Assembly: GCF_000176015.1 (NCBI RefSeq)
Contig: NZ_ACYY01000007.1
Span: 62,001 to 126,000, forward strand
DNA length: 64,000 nucleotides
Direction of reading: 5' to 3'
Source of the DNA: Rhodobacter ferrooxidans
GTDB taxonomy: Bacteria > Pseudomonadota > Alphaproteobacteria > Rhodobacterales > Rhodobacteraceae
Positions 7,402-16,203 of the stretch are shown here, in pieces. The notes under the pieces were generated by a model. The model searched no databases. It had not been told where the DNA came from and saw only the letters and a list, made by a program, of their open reading frames with translations. Within the stretch, counting starts at the first letter, position 1; every line of letters begins with the position of its first letter. Both the position numbers and the translations under genes were made by a program.

Positions 7402-10242
7402 ATGACCTTCACCCCCACCGACTATGACGCCTATGATTTCGCCAACCGCCGCCACATCGGCCCCTCGCCCGACGAGATGGCGCAGATGCTGCGGGCGGTG
7501 GGGGTGGACAGCCTGGATCAGTTGATCGACCAGACCGTGCCCGATGCGTTCCGCCAGGCGGTGCCGCTAAGCTGGGCGCCGCTGTCCGAACATGCGCTGC
7601 TGGAAAAAATGCGTGGCGTGGCGGCCAAGAACAAGGTGATGACCAGCCTGATCGGGCAGGGCTATTACGGCACCGTCACCCCGCCGGCGATCCAGCGCAA
7701 CATCCTGGAAAACCCGGCGTGGTATACCGCCTATACTCCGTATCAGCCGGAAATCGCTCAAGGCCGGCTGGAGGCGCTGCTGAACTTTCAGACCATGGTG
7801 GCCGATCTGACCGGCCTGCCGATTGCCAACGCCAGCCTGCTGGATGAGGCGACGGCGGCGGCCGAGGCGATGACCATGGCCGAACGCTCGGCCAAATCCA
7901 AGGCACGGGCGTTCTTTGTCGATGAGAACTGCCACCCGCAGACCATCGGCGTGATCAAGACCCGGGCGCATCCCTTGGGGATCGAGGTGGTGGTGGGGTC
8001 GCCGCTGCACATGGACGCCGCGCAGTTTTTCGGCGCGATCTTCCAGTATCCCGGCACTTATGGCGAGGTGCATGACTTCAGCCACCAGATTGCCGCGCTG
8101 CATGCGGCAAAGGCGATTGCCATCGTTGCCACCGACCTGCTGGCGCTGTGTCTGTTGAAAGACCCCGGCGCGATGGGGGCGGATATCGCGGTCGGCTCGG
8201 CGCAACGCTTCGGCGTGCCGATGGGCTATGGCGGGCCGCATGCGGCCTTCATGTCCTGCCGCGACGATCTGAAACGCGGCATGCCGGGGCGGCTGGTGGG
8301 GGTGTCGATCGACGCCCGTGGCAATCAGGCCTACCGGCTAAGCTTGCAAACCCGCGAGCAGCATATCCGCCGCGAAAAGGCCACCTCGAACGTCTGCACG
8401 GCGCAGGCCTTGCTGGCGGTGATGGCCAGTTTCTACGCGGTGTTCCACGGGCCAAAGGGCCTGCGCGCGATTGCCGAGCGGGTGCATTTCAAGGCGGTGC
8501 GGCTGGCGATGGCCTTGAAGATGGCCGGGGCCAAGGTGGCACCCGAGGCGTTTTTCGACACCATCACCGTCGAGGTCGGGGTGGGCCAAGCGGGTATTCT
8601 GGCCGCGGCAAGGATGCGCGGCATCAACCTGCGCAAGGTCGGGCGCGACCGGGTGGGGATCTCGGTGGACGAGACCACCAACCGCGCGGTGATTGCCCGG
8701 GTGCTGGACGCTTTCGGGATTTCCGAGGAGGCGCCCGACAAGGTGGGGCTGGGCTTTCCGCCGTCGATGCTGCGGCACTCGGACTATCTGACCCATCCGG
8801 TGTTCCACATGAACCGGGCGGAATCCGAGATGATGCGCTACATGCGCAGGCTTTCCGACCGCGATCTGGCGCTGGACCGGGCGATGATCCCCTTGGGGTC
8901 CTGCACCATGAAGCTGAACGCGGCGGCAGAGATGATGCCGATCACCTGGCCCGAGTTTGGCAGCCTGCACCCCTTCGTGCCGCGCGACCAGGCGGCGGGC
9001 TACCACGAGGCGATCAGCGATCTGTCGGAAAAGCTGTGCGAGATCACCGGCTATGACGCGATGAGCCTGCAACCGAATTCCGGCGCGCAGGGCGAATATG
9101 CGGGCCTTCTGACCATTCAGGCCTGGCACCGGTCGCGTGGCGAGGCGCATCGCACGGTTTGCCTCATTCCGGTGTCGGCGCATGGCACCAACCCGGCTTC
9201 GGCGCAGATGGCGGGGATGCAGGTGGTGGTGGTGAAATCCGCCCCCAACGGCGACGTCGATCTTGACGATTTCCGCGACAAGGCGGCGGCGGCGGGCGAC
9301 AATCTGGCGGCCTGCATGATCACCTACCCCTCGACCCATGGCGTGTTCGAGGAAACCGTGCGCGAGATTGCCCGGATCACCCATGCTCACGGCGGGCAGG
9401 TCTATATCGACGGCGCCAACATGAATGCCATGGTCGGGCTGGTGAAACCCGGCGAGATCGGCGGCGATGTCAGTCACCTGAACCTGCACAAGACCTTTGC
9501 CATCCCGCATGGCGGCGGCGGTCCCGGCATGGGGCCGATCGGTGTCAAGGGCCATCTCGCGCCCTATCTGCCGGGCCATTCGGAAACCGGCGGCGAGGAG
9601 GGGCCGGTTTCGGCGGCACCTTACGGCAGCGCCTCGATCCTGCTGATCAGTTGGGCCTATTGCCTGATGATGGGCGGGCCGGGGCTGACACAGGCCACAC
9701 GGGTGGCGATCCTGAACGCCAATTACATCGCGGCGCGGCTGCAGGGGGCCTATGCCGTGCTGTTCATGGGCAACCGTGGCCGGGTGGCGCATGAGTGTAT
9801 TCTGGACACCCGGCCCTTTGCCGAATGTGGCGTGACGGTCGATGATATCGCCAAGCGGTTGATCGACAACGGCTTTCACGCGCCGACCATGTCCTGGCCA
9901 GTGGCGGGGACGCTGATGGTGGAGCCCACCGAATCCGAAACCAAGGCCGAGATCGACCGCTTCATCACCGCGCTGCTGGCGATCCGGGCGGAAATTGCGG
10001 CGGTGGAGCGTGGCGAGATCAGCAGCGACGACAGCCCGCTGCGCCACGCGCCGCACACGGTGGAAGACCTCGTGGCCGACTGGACCCGCGCCTACCCGCG
10101 CGAGCAGGGCTGCTTCCCGCCCGGCTCGTTCCGCGAGGACAAGTATTGGCCGCCGGTGGGGAGGGTGGACAACGTCTGGGGCGACCGCAACCTGACCTGC
10201 ACCTGCCCGCCGGTGGAAAGCTATGCTCCGGCGGCAGAGTGA
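7402..10242 (+). CDS. gcvP: Glycine dehydrogenase (decarboxylating), P protein
   Basis: A 946-residue single-chain P protein: it decarboxylates glycine with pyridoxal phosphate and passes the aminomethyl group to GcvH. The fused two-half form is present (N-terminal half to about residue 450, then the PLP-binding half). The PLP lysine is K697 in [36 protein letters not shown] is the conserved N-terminal signature. It starts four bases after gcvH and ends the riboswitch-controlled operon, with a hairpin just downstream. Length is normal for the family. Confidence 0.97.
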   Translation: MTFTPTDYDAYDFANRRHIGPSPDEMAQMLRAVGVDSLDQLIDQTVPDAFRQAVPLSWAPLSEHALLEKMRGVAAKNKVMTSLIGQGYYGTVTPPAIQRNILENPAWYTAYTPYQPEIAQGRLEALLNFQTMVADLTGLPIANASLLDEATAAAEAMTMAERSAKSKARAFFVDENCHPQTIGVIKTRAHPLGIEVVVGSPLHMDAAQFFGAIFQYPGTYGEVHDFSHQIAALHAAKAIAIVATDLLALCLLKDPGAMGADIAVGSAQRFGVPMGYGGPHAAFMSCRDDLKRGMPGRLVGVSIDARGNQAYRLSLQTREQHIRREKATSNVCTAQALLAVMASFYAVFHGPKGLRAIAERVHFKAVRLAMALKMAGAKVAPEAFFDTITVEVGVGQAGILAAARMRGINLRKVGRDRVGISVDETTNRAVIARVLDAFGISEEAPDKVGLGFPPSMLRHSDYLTHPVFHMNRAESEMMRYMRRLSDRDLALDRAMIPLGSCTMKLNAAAEMMPITWPEFGSLHPFVPRDQAAGYHEAISDLSEKLCEITGYDAMSLQPNSGAQGEYAGLLTIQAWHRSRGEAHRTVCLIPVSAHGTNPASAQMAGMQVVVVKSAPNGDVDLDDFRDKAAAAGDNLAACMITYPSTHGVFEETVREIARITHAHGGQVYIDGANMNAMVGLVKPGEIGGDVSHLNLHKTFAIPHGGGGPGMGPIGVKGHLAPYLPGHSETGGEEGPVSAAPYGSASILLISWAYCLMMGGPGLTQATRVAILNANYIAARLQGAYAVLFMGNRGRVAHECILDTRPFAECGVTVDDIAKRLIDNGFHAPTMSWPVAGTLMVEPTESETKAEIDRFITALLAIRAEIAAVERGEISSDDSPLRHAPHTVEDLVADWTRAYPREQGCFPPGSFREDKYWPPVGRVDNVWGDRNLTCTCPPVESYAPAAE

Positions 10243-10249
10243 CCGCAAG

Positions 10250-10277
10250 CCGCGGGGCGCTCATCGGTGCCCTGCGG
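10250..10277 (+). terminator. Probable intrinsic terminator of the gcv operon
   Basis: CCGCGGGGC (10250-10258) pairs with GCCCTGCGG (10269-10277) apart from one mismatch, eight bases after the gcvP stop. The following TTCCTCTT is a T-rich but broken tail, so termination is likely rather than certain. The GST gene converges from the other side. Confidence 0.45.
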
Positions 10278-10303
10278 TTCCTCTTCGCTGGGTGCCCCGG
10301 CCG

Positions 10304-10963
10304 TCAGTCGCGGTCGGGTGCGCCCAGCGGGAACAGGTGGCGGAAGGGTCGCGCCTCGTTGACCGCGCGGGCGAAGGCGGGGCGTGCCAGCAGCCGGGCC
10401 CGGTAGGCGCGCAGGGTGGGGCAGGCATCGGGGATCGGATGGACCCAGTCGGCGTAGAACAGCGACGGGGCGGCGGCGCAATCGGCCAGGCTGAAATCCG
10501 CGCCCGCGGCCCAGGTGCGGCCTGCCAGATGGCCCTCGGCCCAAAGGTAGGCGCGGTCGAGTTTCTCGATCGACAGCGCCAGCCCCTCGGCCCGCTTGAC
10601 CGGATTGCCGGTGATCGCGCCGTTCACCGCGTGTTGGGCGGCATCCATCACATGCAGGTCGAAGAACCGGTCAAGAAACCGCACCTCCAGCGCCGCCTCT
10701 GGGTCATCGGGGATCAGCCGCACCGGGCCGGGATGGCGCAGCTGCAGGTATTCGATGATGATGCTGGTTTCCACCACCGCGCGGTTACCGTCCAGCAGCA
10801 GCGGGAACTTCCGCAACGGCCAGCGCCGGAGCCAGTCGGCGGTATGTGCGGGATGGTCGGGGCTGACGCAGCGAAACGCAAAGGGCAGGGCGTTTTCGTA
10901 AAGCGCGATCAGCACCTTCTGGGTGTAGGACGAGAACGGATGGCCGTAGAGGGCAAGGGGCAT
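10304..10963 (-). CDS. Glutathione S-transferase family protein
   Basis: A 219-residue two-domain GST. The thioredoxin-like N-terminal domain begins LYGHPFSSYTQKVLIALYEN with Ser/Tyr candidates for the catalytic residue, then KFPLLLDGNRAVVETSIIIE gives the cis-Pro and glutathione gamma-glutamyl-binding E-S/T step. The helical C-terminal domain carries FSLADCAAAPSLFYAD, the conserved N-capping Asp region. Substrate unknown. ATG 10963 is favoured by GGAAGG about eight bases upstream; another in-frame ATG lies five codons earlier. It is convergent with gcvP and divergent from azlC. Confidence 0.88.
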   Translation of the reverse strand: MPLALYGHPFSSYTQKVLIALYENALPFAFRCVSPDHPAHTADWLRRWPLRKFPLLLDGNRAVVETSIIIEYLQLRHPGPVRLIPDDPEAALEVRFLDRFFDLHVMDAAQHAVNGAITGNPVKRAEGLALSIEKLDRAYLWAEGHLAGRTWAAGADFSLADCAAAPSLFYADWVHPIPDACPTLRAYRARLLARPAFARAVNEARPFRHLFPLGAPDRD

Positions 10964-11063
10964 CGCTGAACCTTCCATTGCGGCAAGGGTGGCATGGTTT
11001 GCCAAAGCTGGCAAGCGGACGGGGCTTTGACAGGGCAGGCAGGGGCAGCTAGGGACTGGCGGC

Positions 11064-11786
11064 ATGAGTGACCGCGCCACCAACCCGCCGGGCTTTTTGT
11101 CCGGGCTGAACCAGGCCCTGCCGATTGCCATGGGCTATTTTCCCATCGCGTTTTCCTTTGGCGTGGCGGCAACCCGCGCCGGGTTGACCGAGGCCGAGGC
11201 GGTGATGCTGTCGGTGGTGATCTATGCAGGCGCCGCGCAGTTTCTGGCGCTGGCGCTGATCACCAGCGGTGCGCCGTTGCTGGTGTCGGCCTTCACGCTG
11301 GTGGCGATGAACCTGCGCCACGTGCTGTATGGCCCGGCCTTGCTGAAACGCGCCGGGGCGGGGGCGCGCACAAGGCATGCCTGGGCCTGGGCTTTCGGGC
11401 TGACCGACGAGGTGTTCGGTGCGGCGCTGGGGGCGATGGCGCGGGGCAAGGCGGGGTTTTCCGAGCCGTTCATGTTCGGGCTGGGGATCGGCGCTTATGC
11501 GGCGTGGATTTCCGGCACGGCGGTGGGGGCCTTCGCCGGTGGCGGCGCGCTGGAGGGCTGGCCGGTGCTGGATGCGGCGCTGGGGTTCATGCTGCCCGCG
11601 CTGTTCCTGTCCTTGCTGCTGTCGATCCTGACCCGGGCGCAACTGCCGGTGATCGCGATTGCCGGGGCGGTGACGGTGGGGCTGACGCTGGCGGTATCCT
11701 CGACCGCGGGGATATTGGGCGGCATGGTGGCGGGGGCGCTGACCGGGGTGCTGGGGCTGGCACGGGGGGCGGGCGATGGACGGTAG
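11064..11786 (+). CDS. azlC: AzlC family permease (branched-chain amino acid export type)
   Basis: A 240-residue membrane protein with about seven hydrophobic segments. GFLSGLNQALPIAMGYFPIA and AVMLSVVIYAGAAQFLALAL are typical AzlC stretches. AzlC pairs with AzlD to export branched-chain amino acids (or related compounds) across the inner membrane. The next gene, azlD, starts 11 bases before this stop, which indicates translational coupling and a two-subunit complex. No regulator of the usual Lrp type is adjacent. Confidence 0.9.
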   Translation: MSDRATNPPGFLSGLNQALPIAMGYFPIAFSFGVAATRAGLTEAEAVMLSVVIYAGAAQFLALALITSGAPLLVSAFTLVAMNLRHVLYGPALLKRAGAGARTRHAWAWAFGLTDEVFGAALGAMARGKAGFSEPFMFGLGIGAYAAWISGTAVGAFAGGGALEGWPVLDAALGFMLPALFLSLLLSILTRAQLPVIAIAGAVTVGLTLAVSSTAGILGGMVAGALTGVLGLARGAGDGR

Positions 11787-12096
11787 CTTGCTGATGCTGG
11801 CGCTGATCGTGGGGGGGTGCAACTGGGCGTTCCGGTTTCTGCCGACCAAGCTCGATCTGTCGGGGCAGGCCCCCGAAGGTGTGTTGGCGCGGTTTCTGGC
11901 GGCCACCGGGCCTGCGGCGATTGCGACACTTTTCGTGGCCTCGGTGCTGCCGATGGTGTCCGGCGACTGGGCGAAGATGGCACCCTTGGGCGCGGGGGTG
12001 CTGGCGGTGGTCGCGGTGTTTGCCTGGCGTCGGTCGGTGGTGCAGGCGACCCTCGCAGGGGCGGCGGTTTATGGCGCGGTGTTCGCCCTTGTCTGA
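11776..12096 (+). CDS. azlD: AzlD family small permease subunit
   Basis: A 106-residue membrane protein with about four hydrophobic helices, the partner of AzlC. CNWAFRFLPTKLDL near the start and the RFLAATGPAAIATLFVASVL segment are family-like. It overlaps azlC by 11 bases. The pair is expected to form an amino acid exporter in the inner membrane; the exact substrate cannot be read from sequence. The stop lies 50 bases before trxC. Confidence 0.87.
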   Translation: MDGSLLMLALIVGGCNWAFRFLPTKLDLSGQAPEGVLARFLAATGPAAIATLFVASVLPMVSGDWAKMAPLGAGVLAVVAVFAWRRSVVQATLAGAAVYGAVFALV

Positions 12097-12146
12097 CGGC
12101 GGCGGCCTCCCATATATTCCGGTAATGGAATGTAATGGAGGCAGCC

Positions 12147-12593
12147 ATGGATGACGCCGTGAAACTGACCTGTGCCACCTGCGGCCAGGCCAACCGGGTG
12201 CCGCGCGACAAGCTGTCCGCCGGGCCGAAATGCGGCAGTTGCGGCGAGGCGCTGGCCGATGGCCGGGTGGCCGAGCTTGACCCTAAGGTGCATGACAAGG
12301 CCACCCGTGGCGACAGCCTGCCGCTGCTGGTGGATTACTGGGCGCCGTGGTGCGGCCCCTGCCGGATGATGGCGCCGGAATTTGCCAAGGCCGCCAAGAC
12401 CTTGGCCCCGGTCGTGCGCTTTGCCAAGATCAACACCGAGGATTTCCCCGAGGTGTCGCAGCGGGCCGGAATCCGCGGTATCCCGGCGCTGATCCTGTAT
12501 GACAAGGGGCGCGAGGTGGCGCGGCTTGCCGGTGCCCGCCCGGCCGCCGAGATTGCCGCTTTCGTGCGCGGCAACCTGCCGGGGCTGCACTGA
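12147..12593 (+). CDS. trxC: Thioredoxin TrxC (thioredoxin 2)
   Basis: A 148-residue thioredoxin with an N-terminal zinc ribbon: two CxxC pairs (CATC and CGSC) within the first 40 residues, then the thioredoxin fold with active site YWAPWCGPCRMM. This two-part build defines TrxC, a cytoplasmic disulfide reductase linked to oxidative stress defence. ATG 12147 is chosen because GGAGG lies six bases upstream; an in-frame ATG four codons earlier overlaps that site. A strong hairpin follows the stop. Confidence 0.93.
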   Translation: MDDAVKLTCATCGQANRVPRDKLSAGPKCGSCGEALADGRVAELDPKVHDKATRGDSLPLLVDYWAPWCGPCRMMAPEFAKAAKTLAPVVRFAKINTEDFPEVSQRAGIRGIPALILYDKGREVARLAGARPAAEIAAFVRGNLPGLH

Positions 12594-12598
12594 ATTTT

Positions 12599-12623
12599 CA
12601 CCCGCGCGCAGCCCGCGCGGGTG
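12599..12623 (+). terminator. Terminator hairpin after trxC
   Basis: CACCCGCGCG (12599-12608) pairs perfectly with CGCGCGGGTG (12614-12623), a 10-bp GC-rich stem with a 5-base loop, beginning six bases after the trxC stop. There is no long T-run, and the TTGACA of the next promoter starts just two bases later. Confidence 0.55.
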
Positions 12624-12624
12624 C

Positions 12625-12653
12625 TTGACAATTCCGCCCGCTTCGGCCAAACC
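12625..12653 (+). promoter_or_regulatory. Probable promoter of tRNA-Ala
   Basis: A perfect TTGACA (12625-12630) lies 17 bases before CAAACC (12648-12653), a weak -10. The spacing and the start of the tRNA at 12666 fit a sigma-70 promoter with a short leader. Confidence 0.45.
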
Positions 12654-12665
12654 CCGCGCCAGTGT

Positions 12666-12741
<76 letters not shown>

Positions 12742-12761
12742 TTTCCCTTTCCTGACTGATC

Positions 12762-12796
12762 GCGCCGCGGTGCAGAAATCTGCCACCCGGCGCTTT
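12762..12796 (+). terminator. Intrinsic terminator after tRNA-Ala
   Basis: GCGCCG (12762-12767) pairs with CGGCGC (12788-12793). Inside it GGTG-CAGA pairs with TCTG-CCACC around AA, making one long stem. TTT follows directly. Position just past the tRNA suits transcription termination. Confidence 0.65.
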
Positions 12797-12810
12797 GGTT
12801 GGCTTGAATG

Positions 12811-12840
12811 ATAAGCAGGCTTATAGTATATCAGGCTTAT
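12811..12840. promoter_or_regulatory. Operator dyad upstream of the MarR gene
   Basis: ATAAGC-AG-GCTTAT (12811-12824) is a perfect 6-bp inverted repeat, and CAGGCTTAT recurs at 12832-12840, so the half-site appears three times at regular spacing. The last copy runs into the ATG of the MarR gene. This is the usual look of a MarR autoregulatory operator, and would put the whole marR-emrAB unit under drug-responsive repression. Confidence 0.6.
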
Positions 12841-13324
12841 GAAAAGCGATTCCCCCAGCCCCGACTCCCCCAGCCTCGGCCTGCTGCTGCACGATGCCGC
12901 CCGCGCCATGCGCAAACGATTCGAGCAACGCAGCGAGGCGCTGGGCCTGTCTTCGGCGCAATGGCGGCTGTTGCTGCATGTCAGCCGCGAGGGGCGGGCG
13001 GTGCAGTCGCGGCTGGCTGATCTGCTGGAGATCGAGCCGATTTCGGTGTCGCGGCTGCTGGACCGGATGGAACGCGCCGGTTGGGTGATGCGCGAAGCCG
13101 ACCCGCTGGATCGCCGGGTGCGGGTCGTCGTGCCCACCGCCAAGGCCTTGCAGGCGCGTGACAATATCCGTGCGATGGCTGATGCGGTCTATGATCAGGC
13201 CCTTGCCGGGCTGTCGCCGGCGGAACGCGCGGCGCTGGTCGCGGGGCTGGCCACCATTGTCACCAATCTTGCCGTGTCGGGTGCCGATGGCATCTGCCGG
13301 AATTCGCCGGAGATCGAAGCATGA
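12839..13324 (+). CDS. MarR family transcriptional regulator
   Basis: A 161-residue winged-helix regulator. SAQWRLLLHVSREGRAVQSR followed by LADLLEIEPISVSRLLDRME is the DNA-binding helix-turn-helix, and DPLDRRVRVVVPTAKALQ is the wing with the conserved D-x-R-x-R pattern. It probably represses its own operon and is released by a small-molecule ligand. Its stop overlaps the start of the membrane-fusion gene (ATGA), so it is the first gene of marR-emrA-emrB. No strong ribosome-binding site is seen before ATG 12839, where an operator half-site overlaps the start. Confidence 0.92.
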   Translation: MKSDSPSPDSPSLGLLLHDAARAMRKRFEQRSEALGLSSAQWRLLLHVSREGRAVQSRLADLLEIEPISVSRLLDRMERAGWVMREADPLDRRVRVVVPTAKALQARDNIRAMADAVYDQALAGLSPAERAALVAGLATIVTNLAVSGADGICRNSPEIEA

Positions 13325-14409
13325 ACGCCGCTACCCCCGCAGCCGACCTGAAACCCGATGCGGCGACCCCCGCGAGCCTGCAGGTCACTTCCGCCAAGCC
13401 GCGCCAGCGCCGGGCGCTGATGCTGGCCTTGCCGGTGGCGCTGTTGCTGGCGGCGGGCGGCTGGTGGCTGCTGGGTGGGGCGAGCGAGACCACCGAGAAC
13501 GCCAACCTGCATCAGGCGCGGATTGCCATCACCTCGGATCTGGCCGGGCGGGTGGTGGCGGTGAATATTACCGACAACCAGACCGTCAAGGCGGGCGACG
13601 TGCTGTTTCAGGTCGATCCAGAACCCTACCGGCTGGCTTTGGCCCGCGCCGATGCAGCACTGGCGGCGGCGCGGTTGAGCGGCGAGCAGTTGAAGCTGGC
13701 CTATGCGCAGGCGCAGATGCAGGCGCGGGTTGCCAGTGACGAAGCGAGCTATCAGGCCAGCGAACTGGCGCGGCAGCAGTCGCTGTCGGACCGGGGCGCT
13801 GCGGCGACTGCGGCCTTGGATACCGCGCGGCACACGGCACAGAAGGCCGAGGAGTTGCGGCTTTTGGCCGAGCAGGGGGTGGCGGCGGCGCTGGTGGCGC
13901 TGAACGGCGATCCTGACGCGGCGGTGGACAGCCTGCCGCAGGTCATGGCGGCACAGGCGGCGCGCGATGCTGCCAGCTATGATCTGGCGCTGACCACCGT
14001 GAAGGCGCCCGCCGATGGCATCATCTCTCAGGCGGCGTCGTTCAAGGTCGGGCAGCGCGTGGCGGTGGGGGCTTCGTTGTTTGCGCTGGTAGAAACCAGT
14101 GATGCCTGGGTCGAGGCGAATTTCAAGGAAACCCAGTTGGGCGACATCAAGGTGGGTCAGGCGGCCGAGGTCGAGTTCGACCTGCACCCCGGTGTGCGGC
14201 TGGCGGCCACCGTGCAGGCCATCGGCGCGGGCACCGGGTCGGAGTTTTCGGTGCTGCCCGCGCAGAACGCCACCGGCAACTGGGTCAAGGTCACGCAACG
14301 GGTGCCGGTGCGGTTGCAGCTTGACGATGACGCGGCCTCGCTGGGGCTGGCCTCTGGCCTCAGCGCCTCGGTCACGGTGACCACCGGGCCGGGGCGCGGC
14401 CTGTGGTGA
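13321..14409 (+). CDS. emrA: HlyD/EmrA-type membrane fusion protein
   Basis: A 362-residue periplasmic adaptor. A single N-terminal membrane helix (about residues 35-55, LALPVALLLAAGG) is followed by the biotinyl-lipoyl-like strand region (ITSDLAGRVVAVNITDNQTV), a coiled-coil hairpin rich in Ala, Gln and Glu (about 100-210), and the returning beta-barrel with APADGIISQAASFKVGQRV. It should link the inner-membrane pump encoded next to an outer-membrane channel; no TolC-like gene is in the operon. It overlaps marR by four bases and is 12 bases from emrB. Confidence 0.9.
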   Translation: MNAATPAADLKPDAATPASLQVTSAKPRQRRALMLALPVALLLAAGGWWLLGGASETTENANLHQARIAITSDLAGRVVAVNITDNQTVKAGDVLFQVDPEPYRLALARADAALAAARLSGEQLKLAYAQAQMQARVASDEASYQASELARQQSLSDRGAAATAALDTARHTAQKAEELRLLAEQGVAAALVALNGDPDAAVDSLPQVMAAQAARDAASYDLALTTVKAPADGIISQAASFKVGQRVAVGASLFALVETSDAWVEANFKETQLGDIKVGQAAEVEFDLHPGVRLAATVQAIGAGTGSEFSVLPAQNATGNWVKVTQRVPVRLQLDDDAASLGLASGLSASVTVTTGPGRGLW

Positions 14410-14421
14410 CGGTGGCTTGCC

Positions 14422-15933
14422 ATGGCTGATGCCGGTTTCGTCGAGGTGCCGCACCGCGGCCTGATCACGCTGTCGATCATGCTGGCGACCATCATGCAGG
14501 TGCTGGATACCACCATCGCCAACGTGGCATTGCCGGCGATGACCAGTTCGCTGGGGGCTTCGCAGGATACCATCACCTGGGTGCTGACCTCGTATATCGT
14601 GGCGGCGGCGATCATGACGCCGGTGACCGGCTGGCTGGCCGACCGCTTCGGCAAGCGCGAGGTGTTCCTGTATTCGATCATCGGGTTCGTGTTCACCTCG
14701 ATGGCCTGCGGTCTGGCGTGGAGCCTGCCCAGCATGGTGGCGTTCCGGCTGTTTCAGGGCCTGTTCGGCGCGGCCATCGTGCCGCTGTCGCAGACCTTCC
14801 TTCTGGACATCAACCCGCGCGAGAAGGCCGGGCAGGCGATGGCGATGTGGGGGGCGGGCATCATGGTCGGGCCGATCATCGGGCCGACGCTGGGGGGCTG
14901 GCTGACCGAATATTACAACTGGCGCTGGGTGTTTTTCATCAACCTGCCGGTGGGCATCGTGGCGGTGCTGGGGTGCTGGGCCTACCTGCCCAAAGCCATC
15001 AAGCGTCCGCGGCGGTTCGATTTCTTCGGCTTTGCCATGCTGTCGATTGCCATTGGCGCGTTGCAACTGATGCTGGACCGTGGCGGCGAGGTGGACTGGT
15101 TCGAGGCGACCGAGACCTGGATTTACCTGTTCCTTGTGCTCAGCGGCTTCTGGGTGTTCACCCTGCATATCCTGCAAAGCGACAAGCCGTTTCTGGACCC
15201 GCGGATGTTTGCCGACCGCAACTTCGTCACCGGGCTGATCTTCATCTTCGTGATCGGCATCATCCTGCTGGCCAGTCTGGCGCTGCTGCCGCCGATGCTG
15301 GCGCGGATCTACGGCTATCCGACCATCACCACCGGGCTGGTGATGGGGCCGCGCGGGGTGGGGACCATGGCCTCGATGATCCTGGTCGGGCGGGTGATGA
15401 AATACATCGACGCAAGGGCGCTGGTGGTGACCGGGCTGCTGCTGACCGCCTGGTCGCTGTATCTGATGACCGGATTCACGCCGCAGATGGGGCAAAGCCT
15501 GATCATCTGGTCGGGGGTCATTCAGGGCCTGGGGCTGGGGTTGGTGTTCGTGCCGCTGTCCACCGTGGCCTTCGCCACCATCGAGCCTGCGTTCCGCGCC
15601 GATGCCACCAGCCTGTTCTCGCTGGTGCGCAACATCGGCTCGTCGATCGGCATTTCGGTGGTGTCGGTGATGCTGGCGCGCAATCTGCAGATCAACCACG
15701 TGGAACTGGGGGCGCTGATTTCGCCCTACAACCCGAATGTGCAGGGGCTGCTTTCGGGCACCAGTCTGGCGCAGATCGACGGGCTGGTGAACATTCAGGC
15801 GCTGATGGTGGCCTATATCGACGATTTCAAGCTGATGATGCTGGTGTCGCTGGCGGCGATTCCGCTGGCGTTGCTGCTGCAAAAGCCCCCGGCCTTTGGT
15901 GTGGCCAAGGCGTCGATGGCGCTGGCTGACTGA
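14422..15933 (+). CDS. emrB: DHA2 family (EmrB-type) MFS multidrug transporter
   Basis: A 503-residue, 14-helix major facilitator protein of the DHA2/EmrB class, a proton antiporter for drugs. MQVLDTTIANVALPAMTSSL is the helix-1 signature, GWLADRFGKREVFLYS is motif A, and GPIIGPTLGGWLTEYYNWRW is motif C, typical of antiporters. It works with the preceding EmrA-like adaptor, and the upstream MarR is the likely repressor. Last gene of the operon; 270 bases without a clear gene follow before the hyf-like cluster. Confidence 0.93.
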   Translation: MADAGFVEVPHRGLITLSIMLATIMQVLDTTIANVALPAMTSSLGASQDTITWVLTSYIVAAAIMTPVTGWLADRFGKREVFLYSIIGFVFTSMACGLAWSLPSMVAFRLFQGLFGAAIVPLSQTFLLDINPREKAGQAMAMWGAGIMVGPIIGPTLGGWLTEYYNWRWVFFINLPVGIVAVLGCWAYLPKAIKRPRRFDFFGFAMLSIAIGALQLMLDRGGEVDWFEATETWIYLFLVLSGFWVFTLHILQSDKPFLDPRMFADRNFVTGLIFIFVIGIILLASLALLPPMLARIYGYPTITTGLVMGPRGVGTMASMILVGRVMKYIDARALVVTGLLLTAWSLYLMTGFTPQMGQSLIIWSGVIQGLGLGLVFVPLSTVAFATIEPAFRADATSLFSLVRNIGSSIGISVVSVMLARNLQINHVELGALISPYNPNVQGLLSGTSLAQIDGLVNIQALMVAYIDDFKLMMLVSLAAIPLALLLQKPPAFGVAKASMALAD

Positions 15934-16203
15934 CGCTGCCGGCCGACCCGACGCACCTTCCGCCGCAATTATCGTGGAAATGGATGCGGCGATCTGTCCG
16001 TGACGCCACTTTTCTTTGCCTGGGCACAGGTATAGACGAATCGGTAATGGACAAGATTTACGGCATTGAAACGCTGTCAAAAGACCTGTTCGCTGCCCCG
16101 GGCCGGGATGCCCGCAGCGAAGTTGTGAAGTTGCGTCACGCCTGTTCCGGTCGGCATTGCGGTGCTGCGCCGCCGGCACTGGGCATCTGCGGCGGAGTTT
16201 TGC

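Noticed and set aside
8338-10248. Open frame of 636 codons on the minus strand under gcvP
   Set aside because: Shadow of the well-supported gcvP gene; composition is typical of antisense GC frames.
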